Positions 1 to 8,078 of a stretch of 54,412 nucleotides of DNA are shown piece after piece. Position 1 is the stretch's first letter. Each line of letters starts with the position of its first letter. The notes beneath the pieces are model-generated. The model ran no database searches, had not been told where the DNA came from, and was given only the letters and a program-made list of their open reading frames with translations. Location: NCBI GenBank assembly GCA_021794835.1, contig JAJYQA010000008.1:1-54412 (forward strand), in the 5' to 3' direction. This stretch comes from Actinomycetes bacterium. GTDB lineage: Bacteria; Actinomycetota; Aquicultoria; Aquicultorales; Aquicultoraceae. The position numbers were made by a program, and so were the translations under genes.

Positions 1-213
1 TCTCTGCCGGCACTTACCGGGCCTCATGGCAGTCGTCCCTGGGTTGCTGCTCTGCGCGGTATTGCTGGATTGGGGGCACTCGCATAAGCACGAGACGAGA
101 TGTTCCTACTAAACGTTGACAGTAACTTTTCCCCTCAAGCACTTGAACAGTTTAGGATTATGATATATTATACATTTGTGCAATAACATAAATACTTAAA
201 TAGGGGGGCATTG

Positions 214-735
214 ATGAAGAGGATTTTGATTGCTATTCTTGGCATCACCATTATTCTTTCTGTACTTACCGGCAGCACCTTTTCCTACATGACTGCTGAG
301 GCTGAAAATGCCGGCAATATCGTAACATCGAGTTCGATGCAGTTAAACACTGATCCACAACCGTTTATGGCACTATCAAGGTTGGTGCCAGGAGGGCCAT
401 CCCAAGAGGCTACGGTAAGCGTGTTTTCAACTACCCCGACCAAATTCTTCTACAAGGTTAAATCCGTCAGGCAGGTTGGCACACGCACAAAGCTTTGGAA
501 TGCTCTCATGGTTGAGATGAAAGACGACGTAACCGGGGAGACATGGATCGGCAATTTAAACGGCCTTGATACGCCTTGGTTTGCGAGGCAGAACGGGGTC
601 GATGGTGGCGGAGTAAATAATGGCCACGTGGTCAGGTTTAAAGTATGGATTCCTCAGGAGGCGGATGTTGATGCTGAGACTACGGCTACCGTTAAGTTCA
701 GACTTGACGCCGAGCAGTGGCGCCCGCAAACGTAA
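214..735 (+). CDS. TasA/camelysin-like secreted protein
   Basis: A 173-residue exported protein of the TasA/camelysin type. These are surface or fibre-forming proteins cleaved by the SipW signal peptidase. The N-terminus has a short basic start (MKR), a hydrophobic stretch to about residue 20, then STFSYMTAEAENAGN, which resembles the family pattern TFAYFSDTE...N around the SipW site. The rest is a predicted beta-rich domain with no cysteines. ATG 214 is chosen because a GGGGGG ribosome site (203-208) lies 5 bases upstream; a TTG at 211 is too close. The next gene is a SipW-type peptidase, which supports the call. The stop codon sits inside a hairpin. Family assignment rests on the signal region; fibre formation is inference. 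Confidence 0.7.
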   Translation: MKRILIAILGITIILSVLTGSTFSYMTAEAENAGNIVTSSSMQLNTDPQPFMALSRLVPGGPSQEATVSVFSTTPTKFFYKVKSVRQVGTRTKLWNALMVEMKDDVTGETWIGNLNGLDTPWFARQNGVDGGGVNNGHVVRFKVWIPQEADVDAETTATVKFRLDAEQWRPQT

Positions 736-762
736 GGAGCCGTATGGCCTCCTTACGTTTGC
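726..762 (+). terminator. 14-bp perfect hairpin overlapping the tasA-like stop
   Basis: The arms 726-739 and 749-762 are perfect inverted complements around a 9-base loop. The TAA stop (733-735) lies in the left arm. No T-run follows, so it may work as a 3' mRNA stabiliser or attenuator rather than a classical terminator. Confidence 0.5.
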
Positions 763-885
763 AGAGATTAGAAATTAGAGAGTAGAAAGTAGATTGAATT
801 ATTGAGGGATAAAAATAGATAAATGAGGGTTATTTTGACTAAAAGAGCAATTTCTAATCGGTCTAATCTCTGTTATCTATTTTCT
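763..885. repeat. Low-complexity intergenic repeat with inverted ends
   Basis: Degenerate 8-10 base units of the type AGAAATTAGAG and AGAAAGTAG run from about 763 to 800. Partly complementary units (TTTCTAATC, TCTAATCTCTG) follow near 850-885. It lies between the TasA-like gene and its peptidase gene. It resembles the other short intergenic repeats of this window in style but not in sequence. Confidence 0.4.
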
Positions 886-946
886 TCTTCAACTGTTTAG
901 GAATTCTTATGGTTAGTTGATGTTGGATGGAGTGACAGGAGGGATG

Positions 947-1543
947 ATGTCCGGTTTTTTAACAATAATTAAAGGTTGGTGGCATGGTTTTTCCCTTAAG
1001 GATAAGATCCTGGCGGCGATAACGCTGGCGATCTCGGCAACCTTCTCTATCTTTTTTGTGCTTGCCGTCTCAGGAAAAATCGGCCTTTTAATTGTTAAAA
1101 GCGGCAGCATGCAGCCATATATGCCGCCGGGTTCGCTACTTGTTTTTAAGTCAGCTACTATCTCCGATGTAAGCCGGGGCGAGGTAGTAGTATTCCGTGA
1201 AAGTAAATCCTCAAGCCTTCTCATTACACATAGAGCGGTGGATAAGATCTTTAAAAAGGACGGTTTTTACGTTAAAACAAAAGGGGACACCAACCATCGT
1301 GCCGATACGATGCTGGTTGGTGAAGACCAAATAATCGGAAAAGCCGCCTATATTTTTCCCGGTGTAGGTCGTATATTTGGTTTTGCAAAAACACCGGTAG
1401 GCCTCTTGATTCTGAATCTAATGCTTGCCTTTTTTGTGTTGTTAATGCTTATTGATAGAGTTAGGGCTAGGGAACGTGCACGCTACCAAGCTGAGATCAT
1501 CCCTACTACATTAGCTGGTTCTTCCGCCAAAAATGAGGCTTAA
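947..1543 (+). CDS. sipW: SipW-type signal peptidase I (S26B)
   Basis: Membrane signal peptidase of the ER/archaeal/SipW type, about 198 residues. It cleaves the leader of exported proteins such as TasA. Visible features: an N-terminal membrane segment at about residues 22-41; the catalytic Ser in SGSMQP (about Ser54); a catalytic His in LITHR (about His95) in place of the Lys of ordinary bacterial enzymes; a KGDTN box with Asp (about 114); and a C-terminal membrane segment. The Ser-His pair defines the S26B branch. The start is uncertain: ATG 947 has AGGAGGG just upstream, but the frame stays open to TTG/ATG at 917/920. It lies after its likely substrate gene and converges with the gene at 1511-1843. 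Confidence 0.88.
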   Translation: MSGFLTIIKGWWHGFSLKDKILAAITLAISATFSIFFVLAVSGKIGLLIVKSGSMQPYMPPGSLLVFKSATISDVSRGEVVVFRESKSSSLLITHRAVDKIFKKDGFYVKTKGDTNHRADTMLVGEDQIIGKAAYIFPGVGRIFGFAKTPVGLLILNLMLAFFVLLMLIDRVRARERARYQAEIIPTTLAGSSAKNEA

Positions 1544-1843
1544 ATGCTTTTTTTTTCGTGAGCCATGGCGGCGGGGTAGCTTTTTTGCAGCACTTCCGCC
1601 TTTACCATCAAGGGCTTCATATCTTACTCTATGCAGGTATTGGCGTAGGTGGAGACTGACCGTTTCTATATACTGTAATTCAAAATTGCGCTTCTGACTT
1701 GCTACCTTAAGTGCCATTTCAAGTATATCGTCGTCAAGGTAAAGGATGAGGTCGCATTCTTTAAGAAATTGCTCGCGCTCTTCTCCTATTAATTTTAGAC
1801 CGCTATAGGATTCCCAAATCTTCAAAAACTCATACCTGTTCAT
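1511..1843 (-). CDS. Hypothetical protein
   Basis: A 110-residue protein that I do not recognise. The first 75 residues are predicted helical and mixed-charge. The end is very basic (RRHGSRKKK). An AGAAGG ribosome site lies about 8-10 bases before the ATG. It overlaps the 3' end of sipW by 33 bases tail to tail, so the last dozen residues are read through sipW's 3' end. The helical stretch with YIETVSLHLRQYL recalls DnaD-like helices, but this is too weak to name. The ribosome site and natural-looking composition favour a real gene. Confidence 0.5.
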   Translation of the reverse strand: MNRYEFLKIWESYSGLKLIGEEREQFLKECDLILYLDDDILEMALKVASQKRNFELQYIETVSLHLRQYLHRVRYEALDGKGGSAAKKLPRRHGSRKKKHLSLIFGGRTS

Positions 1844-2152
1844 AACTGTTATAACCTTCTAAAAGCATATTTTACGGATGCTTAATGTATCGGCATATTT
1901 TTTGTTTTACTAAAGCTTTGTTAATTATGCTTTGAACAGTTGCCAGTTACAAGCGAAAGCTTACTTTATACCGTTTCGTCAGTCAAGGTTGATTGTACCG
2001 TCCACTCCAAGAAAAAACCCGCTTACCGTACGAAAAGCACACTAGCCAGTAATTTTTTCCTTAATTTTGGTTTTTGTCGTTTAATTTAATTAAGACGAAT
2101 TCCTATCGGTCAATTGGTGATTGATAGAGTGCTAGATTAGGAGGTGACGTGG
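1844..2152. other. Intergenic region with three TACCGT repeats
   Basis: AT-rich stretch of about 310 bases between divergent genes. The hexamer TACCGT occurs at 1969-1974, 1996-2001 and 2024-2029, spaced 27 and 28 bases apart, which could be an operator array. No RNA family or convincing ORF was seen. Confidence 0.35.
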
Positions 2153-2452
2153 GTGTCTGCCGAAACTGCCTTAAAAAGTCTATTAAGTAAATTTAGTTTT
2201 CCGCAACCGGAAAATCCAAGTTGTTGGAGTATCCTCAAAGTTGAGAAAGTGCTCGGTGGGCTCGGAATCGGTGATTATGACATCAAAAATGAAGCGATGG
2301 TTGTAAGCGTTGGTAACCAAGGCGACTTAATACGGATTCTGTTCTACCTAGTGCCGTATGAAGTATCAAGTGATTACCATTTGATTCTCAGCAAGTTTAA
2401 TGATAAAGTTAGGCTTCAGATTGGTTGCTGGCAGTTCGAGGCCAGTGCCTAG
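2153..2452 (+). CDS. Hypothetical protein
   Basis: About 99 residues, not recognised. GTG 2153 is chosen because AGGAGGTG (2139-2146) lies 6 bases upstream; an in-frame GTG at 2144 falls inside that site. The sequence reads as a small soluble alpha/beta protein ending in a predicted strand (KVRLQIGCWQFEA). It has no signal peptide or membrane segment and no motif I can name. It precedes the phosphodiesterase gene by 24 bases, so the two are probably cotranscribed. Confidence 0.55.
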   Translation: MSAETALKSLLSKFSFPQPENPSCWSILKVEKVLGGLGIGDYDIKNEAMVVSVGNQGDLIRILFYLVPYEVSSDYHLILSKFNDKVRLQIGCWQFEASA

Positions 2453-2476
2453 TTTTAACGGTAAAGACTTGATTAT

Positions 2477-2968
2477 ATGAAAGCTCTAGTTATATCAGAT
2501 ACCCATGTTCGCAAGGAAGAGGATATCAATACGCTTATAGAGATCATCAAGCCTTTTATGGGCGAGGTGGATATTATTATTCATGCCGGCGACTCGGTTT
2601 CAAGGTCCTTGGTCGATCTCCTAGATAGGTTAAAGCCTACCTATATAGTTTCAGGCAATATGGACTATATTGATACAGCTAGCATACTGCCGGAGAAGAT
2701 GGTTTTTGACTTAGGCCGTTTTAGAATAGGGCTTACGCATGGATGGGGGCATGCCCCCGGTCTTAAGGAGCGCGTCTTTGATTTTTTTAAACAGGATGAC
2801 GTGGATGCGATTATCTTTGGGCATTCACACCAGCCGTATTTGGGGCAAAGGGACGGTGTTCTTCTGCTAAACCCCGGGAGCCCTACCGATACCAGATTTG
2901 CCAACCGCAATACAATAGCCATATTGCACGCAGATGACGAGCTAAAGGCCGAAATTGTTGATGTCTAG
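2477..2968 (+). CDS. YfcE/MJ0936-type metallophosphodiesterase
   Basis: A 163-residue calcineurin-like phosphodiesterase of the YfcE/MJ0936 family. These small cytosolic enzymes use two metal ions to cleave phosphodiesters; the natural substrate is unclear. All metal motifs are present: SDTHV near the N-terminus, HAGDS, GNMD, GLTHGWGH, and FGHSHQP near the end. Length matches the family. ATG 2477 is the first start, though its ribosome site is weak, consistent with coupling to the gene just upstream. The 3' end overlaps nadE by 27 bases tail to tail. Confidence 0.88.
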   Translation: MKALVISDTHVRKEEDINTLIEIIKPFMGEVDIIIHAGDSVSRSLVDLLDRLKPTYIVSGNMDYIDTASILPEKMVFDLGRFRIGLTHGWGHAPGLKERVFDFFKQDDVDAIIFGHSHQPYLGQRDGVLLLNPGSPTDTRFANRNTIAILHADDELKAEIVDV

Positions 2969-4711
2969 GAAATCCTCTCTATATCCATTTGTAATCGGCA
3001 CACGCCTGTCTTTTCCAAATGCCCGTGGGCTTATCTTAATGCCTAGCGGCCCCTGGCGGCGCTTATATTCGTTTTGATCTACCTTCTGAATAGTCCATTT
3101 GACGTATCCTTTCGGCAGTCCCTCTGCGATTAAGTCGTCCGTGCTCTTCTCGGATTCTATGTAGCCGCGTAATATCTGGTCAAGTATCGAGTAGGGCGGA
3201 AGAACATCGGTATCCTTTTGACCTGGCCGTAGCTCGGCCGATGGTTCTTTTGTAAAGACCCTCTCCGGTATCACGGGCTTTTCGGAAACCAAGTTTCTAT
3301 ACCTTGCAAGCTCGTATACGGTTGTCTTTAAAATATCCTTAAGCACCGCAAATCCACCGACCATATCACCATAAAGCGTTGTATACCCAACAGCAATCTC
3401 ACTCTTATTACCCGTTGCGATAACCAGCCACTTAAACTTATTTGAAAGTGACATTAGGATCATGCCCCTGATCCTTGATTGCATGTTCTCTTCGGTGATA
3501 TCTTCGGGTAGTCCCTTAAATGCTTTGGCCGTCGTGGATTTTAGCTCAGAGAAGACAGGCTCGATCGGAATATTAAGGAGCGTTATCCCGAGATTTTTCG
3601 CCAGTGCCTCAGCATCCTCAATACTTGCCTTAGAAGTGTAGCGCGACGGCATAGCTACTCCGGTGACGTTTTCGCCGCCCATAGCATCCACGCATATGGC
3701 AGCAGTGAGTGATGAGTCAATACCGCCACTTAAACCAACAACGACCTTCTGAAAACCATTTTTGCGAACGTAATCACGAAGCCCTATCTTTAAGGCCTCG
3801 TAAATCTCAGCCATTGGCTCAAGAACCGGATGGATCAGGATCGGTACTTTCTCCTCTTTCGCCTTGATCAGCTTTAGCTTAAAGCCACCTATCTTGTAAT
3901 CGGTAACCTTTTGCACCTCGGTTCGTGCTCTCTGGCGTCTTTTGGGGTCGAAAAGGTGTTTTAAAGAGACCTGGGAAAGGTCGAGGTCGATGGTTAAGAG
4001 GTCCTCCTCGAACTGGCGCCCTCTGGCGATAATATTTCCGTTGGGTGCCGCGATGAGGCTTTGCCCATCAAAGACCAACTCGTCCTGTCCGCCTACTAGG
4101 TTGACGTAGGCGATATAAACTTGGTTATCGTACGCCCGCATGCCAACCATCTTCTCACGCAAGATACCTTTTTTAAAGTAGTAGGGCGAGCTTGAGATGT
4201 TAATAACCAATTGACAACCTGGTTCTTGCGCCTGAAAACCGGTGGGGCCTTCGGCGAACCATATATCCTCACATATATTTACGCCAAAGGTAAAACCATC
4301 CGCTCTATAAACCGGGATCTCAGTACCCCGCTGGAAGTAGCGAAACTCATCGAATACGCCGTAGTTTGGTAGAAACATCTTGTGGTAGTTGTCGATGAGC
4401 TTGCCATTAAACATCACGGCAGCTGTATTGTAAAGATCATCGGTCAGCTGGGGATAGCCAACTATAGCAATGATATCATCGGTAGTTAAAATAAGCGATT
4501 CCAAGGTCTTTTTCGCATCCTCTATGAATTTGGGCTTAAGCAGGAGGTCTTCGGGCGGATATCCGCAAAGCGAGAGTTCCGGGAACGCAATAAGCTGTAC
4601 GCCAGCTTTTTTTGCCGTAGCTATTCTGTCGGCTATTCTGTCGGCATTGCCTTTGAGATCGCCCACAACGGTATTAATTTGTGCTAAAGCGATTCGAATA
4701 TTCTTGACCAT
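2942..4711 (-). CDS. nadE: Glutamine-dependent NAD+ synthetase
   Basis: Cytosolic enzyme for the last step of NAD biosynthesis: deamido-NAD + glutamine + ATP to NAD+. At 589 residues it is the long form. The N-terminal nitrilase-type glutaminase domain (about 1-270) carries the triad Glu45 (FPELSLCGYPPEDL), Lys111 (YHKMFLPN) and Cys147 (NICEDIWF). The C-terminal synthetase domain has the ATP P-loop SGGIDSS near residue 330. The protein makes its own ammonia from glutamine. The start lies 3 bases after the stop of the GAF-PP2C gene, so the two are translationally coupled. nadD, for the preceding step, lies at 30.5 kb. Confidence 0.97.
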   Translation of the reverse strand: MVKNIRIALAQINTVVGDLKGNADRIADRIATAKKAGVQLIAFPELSLCGYPPEDLLLKPKFIEDAKKTLESLILTTDDIIAIVGYPQLTDDLYNTAAVMFNGKLIDNYHKMFLPNYGVFDEFRYFQRGTEIPVYRADGFTFGVNICEDIWFAEGPTGFQAQEPGCQLVINISSSPYYFKKGILREKMVGMRAYDNQVYIAYVNLVGGQDELVFDGQSLIAAPNGNIIARGRQFEEDLLTIDLDLSQVSLKHLFDPKRRQRARTEVQKVTDYKIGGFKLKLIKAKEEKVPILIHPVLEPMAEIYEALKIGLRDYVRKNGFQKVVVGLSGGIDSSLTAAICVDAMGGENVTGVAMPSRYTSKASIEDAEALAKNLGITLLNIPIEPVFSELKSTTAKAFKGLPEDITEENMQSRIRGMILMSLSNKFKWLVIATGNKSEIAVGYTTLYGDMVGGFAVLKDILKTTVYELARYRNLVSEKPVIPERVFTKEPSAELRPGQKDTDVLPPYSILDQILRGYIESEKSTDDLIAEGLPKGYVKWTIQKVDQNEYKRRQGPLGIKISPRAFGKDRRVPITNGYREDFLDINNFGL

Positions 4712-4714
4712 CTC

Positions 4715-6502
4715 TCATTTCTTAGTTTTTCTCAATATTATAAGTGCGATGTCATCTGTAAGTTTACCATGCGAGAACGACATAGTCGCGCTAATTATGG
4801 AGTCTGCAATACCTTGTGTAGGTTTGTCAAGGCTATCCAGGAGAGTCTCAATCAACCTACCCTCGCCAAAAAAATTTTTTCCCGAGCGTGCCTCGATTAC
4901 CCCATCGGTATAGGCGACAAACAGGTTGCCTAAATTTATGTTTACCGTGCGTTCTCTATAGTCATAGTGATCAAATATGCCGATTGCCGGGTCATCAGTG
5001 GAGAGCATGGTGCAAGTATTTTGGATTTGATTGAGCAGGCAGGGATAAGGGTGGCCCGCGTTAACAAAAAATAATCTGCTGGTTTCTGGGTCATAAACTG
5101 CACAAAACATAGTGATAAACGCCGCCTTTTCTGCCTGCCGCCGGAAGAAGTCATTGGCTTTGGCCATGGCCAGTGAAGGGGAGGGGTTGTGGTAGAGGTA
5201 CGCGCGCAATATATATCTCATCATCGACGTCGATGCCGCAGCTTCTATCCCCTTACCGGAAACATCGCCGATTACCAAGGCATACTTACCGTTGATATTG
5301 TAAATATCATAAAAATCTCCTCCAACCGAAGCCTCTTCAGTTGCTGACGAATAGCGCACACCAATTTCCATGCCCGGAATTGATGGTATAAAAGCCGGGA
5401 GCAGGCCTCTTTGCAGCGACTCTGAAATATGGCGCTGCGCTTCGTAAAGCCTTGAATTCTCGATAGCAATGCCGATCTCATTTCCTATCGACTCAAGAAG
5501 CGTGGCGTCTCGCCAGGTAAACTTACTTACCTGGCGGCTTCCAAGAAGAAACGCTCCAATGACCCGGCCTTTTGATTTGATTGGCGCACTCACCAAACTT
5601 TTAAAAGTCTCGTAGACGATCGGAGCCTCAAACTCGGGGTGGTCGGCGAGATTTTCGATAATTAAAGGCTTGCCGGTATCCGCAACCACACCGGGTAAGC
5701 GGTATCCCACCGGAATCGTTAGGCTGTTTTCAATAAATCGGTTACTTAAGCCCCTCTGGACTGACAACTTTAAAATATTGGTTTGCTCATCAAGTAAGAA
5801 TATCGCTGCACCGTCTCCTCCTAAGAGTTCCATCACGCTATCTATTGCACTGTTTAACACGATATCAAGCTCTAATGTTTGGGATAGCATGTTTGAGAGA
5901 CTGTTTAGGATAGTTAATTCCTTGGCATGGCGGCTTATTTCTTCCTCAGATTCTTTCAAATTCTCATATAATCTGGCATTTTCAAATGCAACAGCCGCTT
6001 GTGTGGCCACTGCCTCGAGCAGACCAGCATGATACCTGGTAAATCGCTTAGCTGTTGTTAAACTAAACACTTCCATGACCCCGGTAACCTTACCGGCTCG
6101 CATGATAGGCGTTACCAAAACCGATCTAATGCCAGCCGCTACAAAACTCTCAATCCGCTTTGGGTAATCTGGGTAAGCATTAATGATGACAGTCCTTTTT
6201 TTCTTGATTGCCTCATGGATTGCCCCCTTACCTGGCGGTATTATGGTCCTAACTACAGCTTCCGGTGCCTTAAAGGGATACCTTTTGGTGACCGCCCCTG
6301 TTTTACTAATTAATGCTATAAATCCCGCATCGGCGTCACATAAATTGGTCGCATGGCTTATAATCTTATGAAGGAGCTCATCAATATTAAGTTCAGATGA
6401 GATATCAAGCATAACTGAGAGCAGCGTGCTAAGGTCTTTTCTGAGATGCCACGGCTCTGTTACGCTAGGTCGCTCCCGGCGTGGTCTGCTTGTTGGCCCC
6501 AT
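4715..6502 (-). CDS. GAF-GAF-PP2C (RsbU/SpoIIE-type) phosphatase
   Basis: A 595-residue cytosolic Ser/Thr phosphatase. Two GAF sensor domains (about 25-190 and 205-350) precede a SpoIIE-type PP2C domain (about 370-590). The PP2C domain shows metal-site motifs GGDFYD, VIGDVSGKG, AYTDGVIEA and DDIALI. Such proteins dephosphorylate a STAS anti-anti-sigma protein to release a sigma factor in response to a small ligand or stress. ATG 6502 is chosen over an upstream TTG because AGAGGAGGTG lies just before it. No RsbW-type kinase or sigma gene is adjacent. The only STAS gene in view (14155-14529) lacks the phosphorylatable Ser, so it is unlikely to be the substrate. It is coupled to nadE. Confidence 0.9.
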   Translation of the reverse strand: MGPTSRPRRERPSVTEPWHLRKDLSTLLSVMLDISSELNIDELLHKIISHATNLCDADAGFIALISKTGAVTKRYPFKAPEAVVRTIIPPGKGAIHEAIKKKRTVIINAYPDYPKRIESFVAAGIRSVLVTPIMRAGKVTGVMEVFSLTTAKRFTRYHAGLLEAVATQAAVAFENARLYENLKESEEEISRHAKELTILNSLSNMLSQTLELDIVLNSAIDSVMELLGGDGAAIFLLDEQTNILKLSVQRGLSNRFIENSLTIPVGYRLPGVVADTGKPLIIENLADHPEFEAPIVYETFKSLVSAPIKSKGRVIGAFLLGSRQVSKFTWRDATLLESIGNEIGIAIENSRLYEAQRHISESLQRGLLPAFIPSIPGMEIGVRYSSATEEASVGGDFYDIYNINGKYALVIGDVSGKGIEAAASTSMMRYILRAYLYHNPSPSLAMAKANDFFRRQAEKAAFITMFCAVYDPETSRLFFVNAGHPYPCLLNQIQNTCTMLSTDDPAIGIFDHYDYRERTVNINLGNLFVAYTDGVIEARSGKNFFGEGRLIETLLDSLDKPTQGIADSIISATMSFSHGKLTDDIALIILRKTKK

Positions 6503-6664
6503 CGTTTCACCTCCTCTAGCCGTTATACCCGTTTGCACAATGTTCTGTTTCGGTATCTTATCTTTAGTAGGTTATCTTTATGTAGGCTTTATGTAGGCAT
6601 GTTTAAAACAGCCAAAACCGAGGTATAAATATTCATTCGAACGCTTATAAAGGAGGAGATAGGT

Positions 6665-7243
6665 ATGGCTTATGAAGCGAAGGATTACAGCAATATTTTA
6701 GGTATGGAGGGGTTTAGCAACACGCTTCTTAATAACCACTTTGCGCTTTATCAGGGTTATGTAGCTAACACAAATAAGTTGTTAGATTCTCTTGGCAATA
6801 TGCTTTCCGAAGGTCAAACCGCAACCCCGGAATTTGCCGAGCTTAAGAGAAGGCTTGGCTGGGAATTTAACGGCATGAGGCTTCACGAGTACTATTTCGA
6901 GAATCTTGGCGGGCGGGGGGACATTGACGTTAAGAGCGGTCTTGCTAAGAAACTTGCCGAGGATTTTGGCAGCTACGAAGCTTGGGAGAAGGATTTCAGG
7001 TCGACCGGTGCAATGCGGGGAGTTGGCTGGGCCGTTCTTTACCAGGATAGTGCATCGGGTAAACTTGTAAATTTCTGGATAAATGAGCATGACACAGGCC
7101 ATCCCGCCGGGTGTAAGCCGATTTTGATTATGGATGTGTTTGAACATGCATATATGACCGATTACGGGATAAAAAGGCCTGATTACATAGAGGCATTTTT
7201 TAAGAACATCAATTGGCAGGTAGCTGATAAAAGGCTTGGTTAA
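6665..7243 (+). CDS. Fe/Mn superoxide dismutase
   Basis: A 192-residue cytosolic enzyme that converts superoxide to peroxide and oxygen. The C-terminal signature DVFEHAYMTDYGIKRPDYI matches the Fe/Mn family (metal ligands Asp and His), and GMRLHEYYFENL carries another His ligand. The first helix reads NNHFALYQGYV: the ligand His is kept, but the usual HH pair nearby is absent, as in the branch of short SODs found in anaerobes and archaea. Metal choice cannot be read with certainty. The start has AAAGGAGGAG just upstream. The gene stands alone, divergent from the phosphatase gene. Confidence 0.9.
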   Translation: MAYEAKDYSNILGMEGFSNTLLNNHFALYQGYVANTNKLLDSLGNMLSEGQTATPEFAELKRRLGWEFNGMRLHEYYFENLGGRGDIDVKSGLAKKLAEDFGSYEAWEKDFRSTGAMRGVGWAVLYQDSASGKLVNFWINEHDTGHPAGCKPILIMDVFEHAYMTDYGIKRPDYIEAFFKNINWQVADKRLG

Positions 7244-7300
7244 ATAGCATAGGTAGTGTCAAATCGTCCGGTTTGCTCGGCGTCTTGAAAAGGATAGGAT

Positions 7301-7342
7301 GGAAGTGCGGACGTAAGGACATACCTTACGCCGCACGCTTCC
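7301..7342 (-). terminator. Long hairpin at the end of the 84-residue gene
   Basis: The arms GGAAG..TGCGG.CGTAAGG (7301-7318) and CCTTACG.CCGCA..CTTCC (7324-7342) pair with minor mismatches around a 5-base loop. The stop codon of the minus-strand gene (7326-7328) lies in the stem. It could also end transcription of the SOD gene. Confidence 0.5.
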
Positions 7343-7580
7343 TTACCTCAATAATTGCCTCATCTGAAGCGGTCTCCCTAGCCCTGATAACCGCGAGGCC
7401 GGTTGTTTCGGCCAAGTTTGCAATCTGTTCGACCGGTTCGTTCATATTCTCCGGGTCGATAATTATTGTTGCCTCCTGCCCCGCGCTCAACTCATCTGAG
7501 ATCCTACCAAAAGCATCCTCAAAAAAGGCCATAGGGTCTGGGCCATATTGCATTTCTCTTAAATCATATCGCTCTGGCAA
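7326..7580 (-). CDS. Hypothetical small protein, TusA-like pattern
   Basis: An 84-residue protein. The TTG start is preceded by GAGGGGGG at good spacing. From about residue 30 the pattern GQEATIIIDPENMNEPVEQI...TGLAVIRAR...EAIIEVRK follows the strand-helix-strand order of TusA/SirA-type domains, but the catalytic Cys-Pro motif at the N-terminus is missing and there are no cysteines at all. The fold is therefore a guess, and sulfur transfer by it is excluded. It is alone, convergent with the SOD gene. Confidence 0.55.
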   Translation of the reverse strand: MPERYDLREMQYGPDPMAFFEDAFGRISDELSAGQEATIIIDPENMNEPVEQIANLAETTGLAVIRARETASDEAIIEVRKRAA

Positions 7581-8078
7581 TTTTATCCCCCCTCGACTCT
7601 ACTAAAATTTTGCCGCATTGGTGGGCATCCTAAACGCTTTAAAAGCAAATTTTCACGCGCTACTTTAATTCGTATCATAATTGGATCATAAAAGCATAAA
7701 GTTTAACTTTATATATAGCTGGGTAGCAGTGTTTTAGTGTCTAAGGTAATGCTTTAGGGTGTAAATAGGGTGTGAATTAGTATAACTGCCGGTAGACAAG
7801 GCATAGTGAGATAGTATCTCAGTCATCTTTGACCATTTATGCGCGAAATTTAGGACAAACAAGAGCTAAATCTAAAGCTTCAGTAGCTAAAGGTTGTTAG
7901 GGTATAGCGAAGCTTGAGGCTTAGGTTAGTTTAGAGCCCACCTTTTCAGTTTTGCAAAAATAAATCCACCGTTTAGCTTCCTCAATGTTTGCGCACACTT
8001 ATATTCATAGGAGTCAGAAGCCAGAATTGTAATAACTCAAACTTCTAAATTCTGGCTTCTTAAAAAAGGGGTTAGGTT
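7581..8078. other. Noncoding region upstream of the DUF362 gene
   Basis: About 500 AT-rich bases with no convincing ORF and no RNA family I recognise. The one clear element is a perfect 13-bp inverted repeat (8016-8028 and 8048-8060, AGAAGCCAGAATT / AATTCTGGCTTCT) ending 18 bases before the start codon, next to the ribosome site. Confidence 0.5.
8016..8060 (+). repeat. 13-bp perfect inverted repeat before the DUF362 gene
   Basis: The arms 8016-8028 and 8048-8060 flank a 19-base loop. They are followed by TAAAAAAGGGG, which includes the ribosome site. It could be a terminator-like leader element or a copy of the AGAAnCCAGA intergenic repeat also seen at 52004-52104. Confidence 0.55.

Noticed and set aside
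1-87. Possible end of an upstream gene with an LPxTG-like sorting signal (SLPALTGPHG...GLGALA)
   Set aside because: The motif has two residues between Pro and Thr, there is no basic tail, and all three frames are open for a similar short length, so no frame can be preferred.
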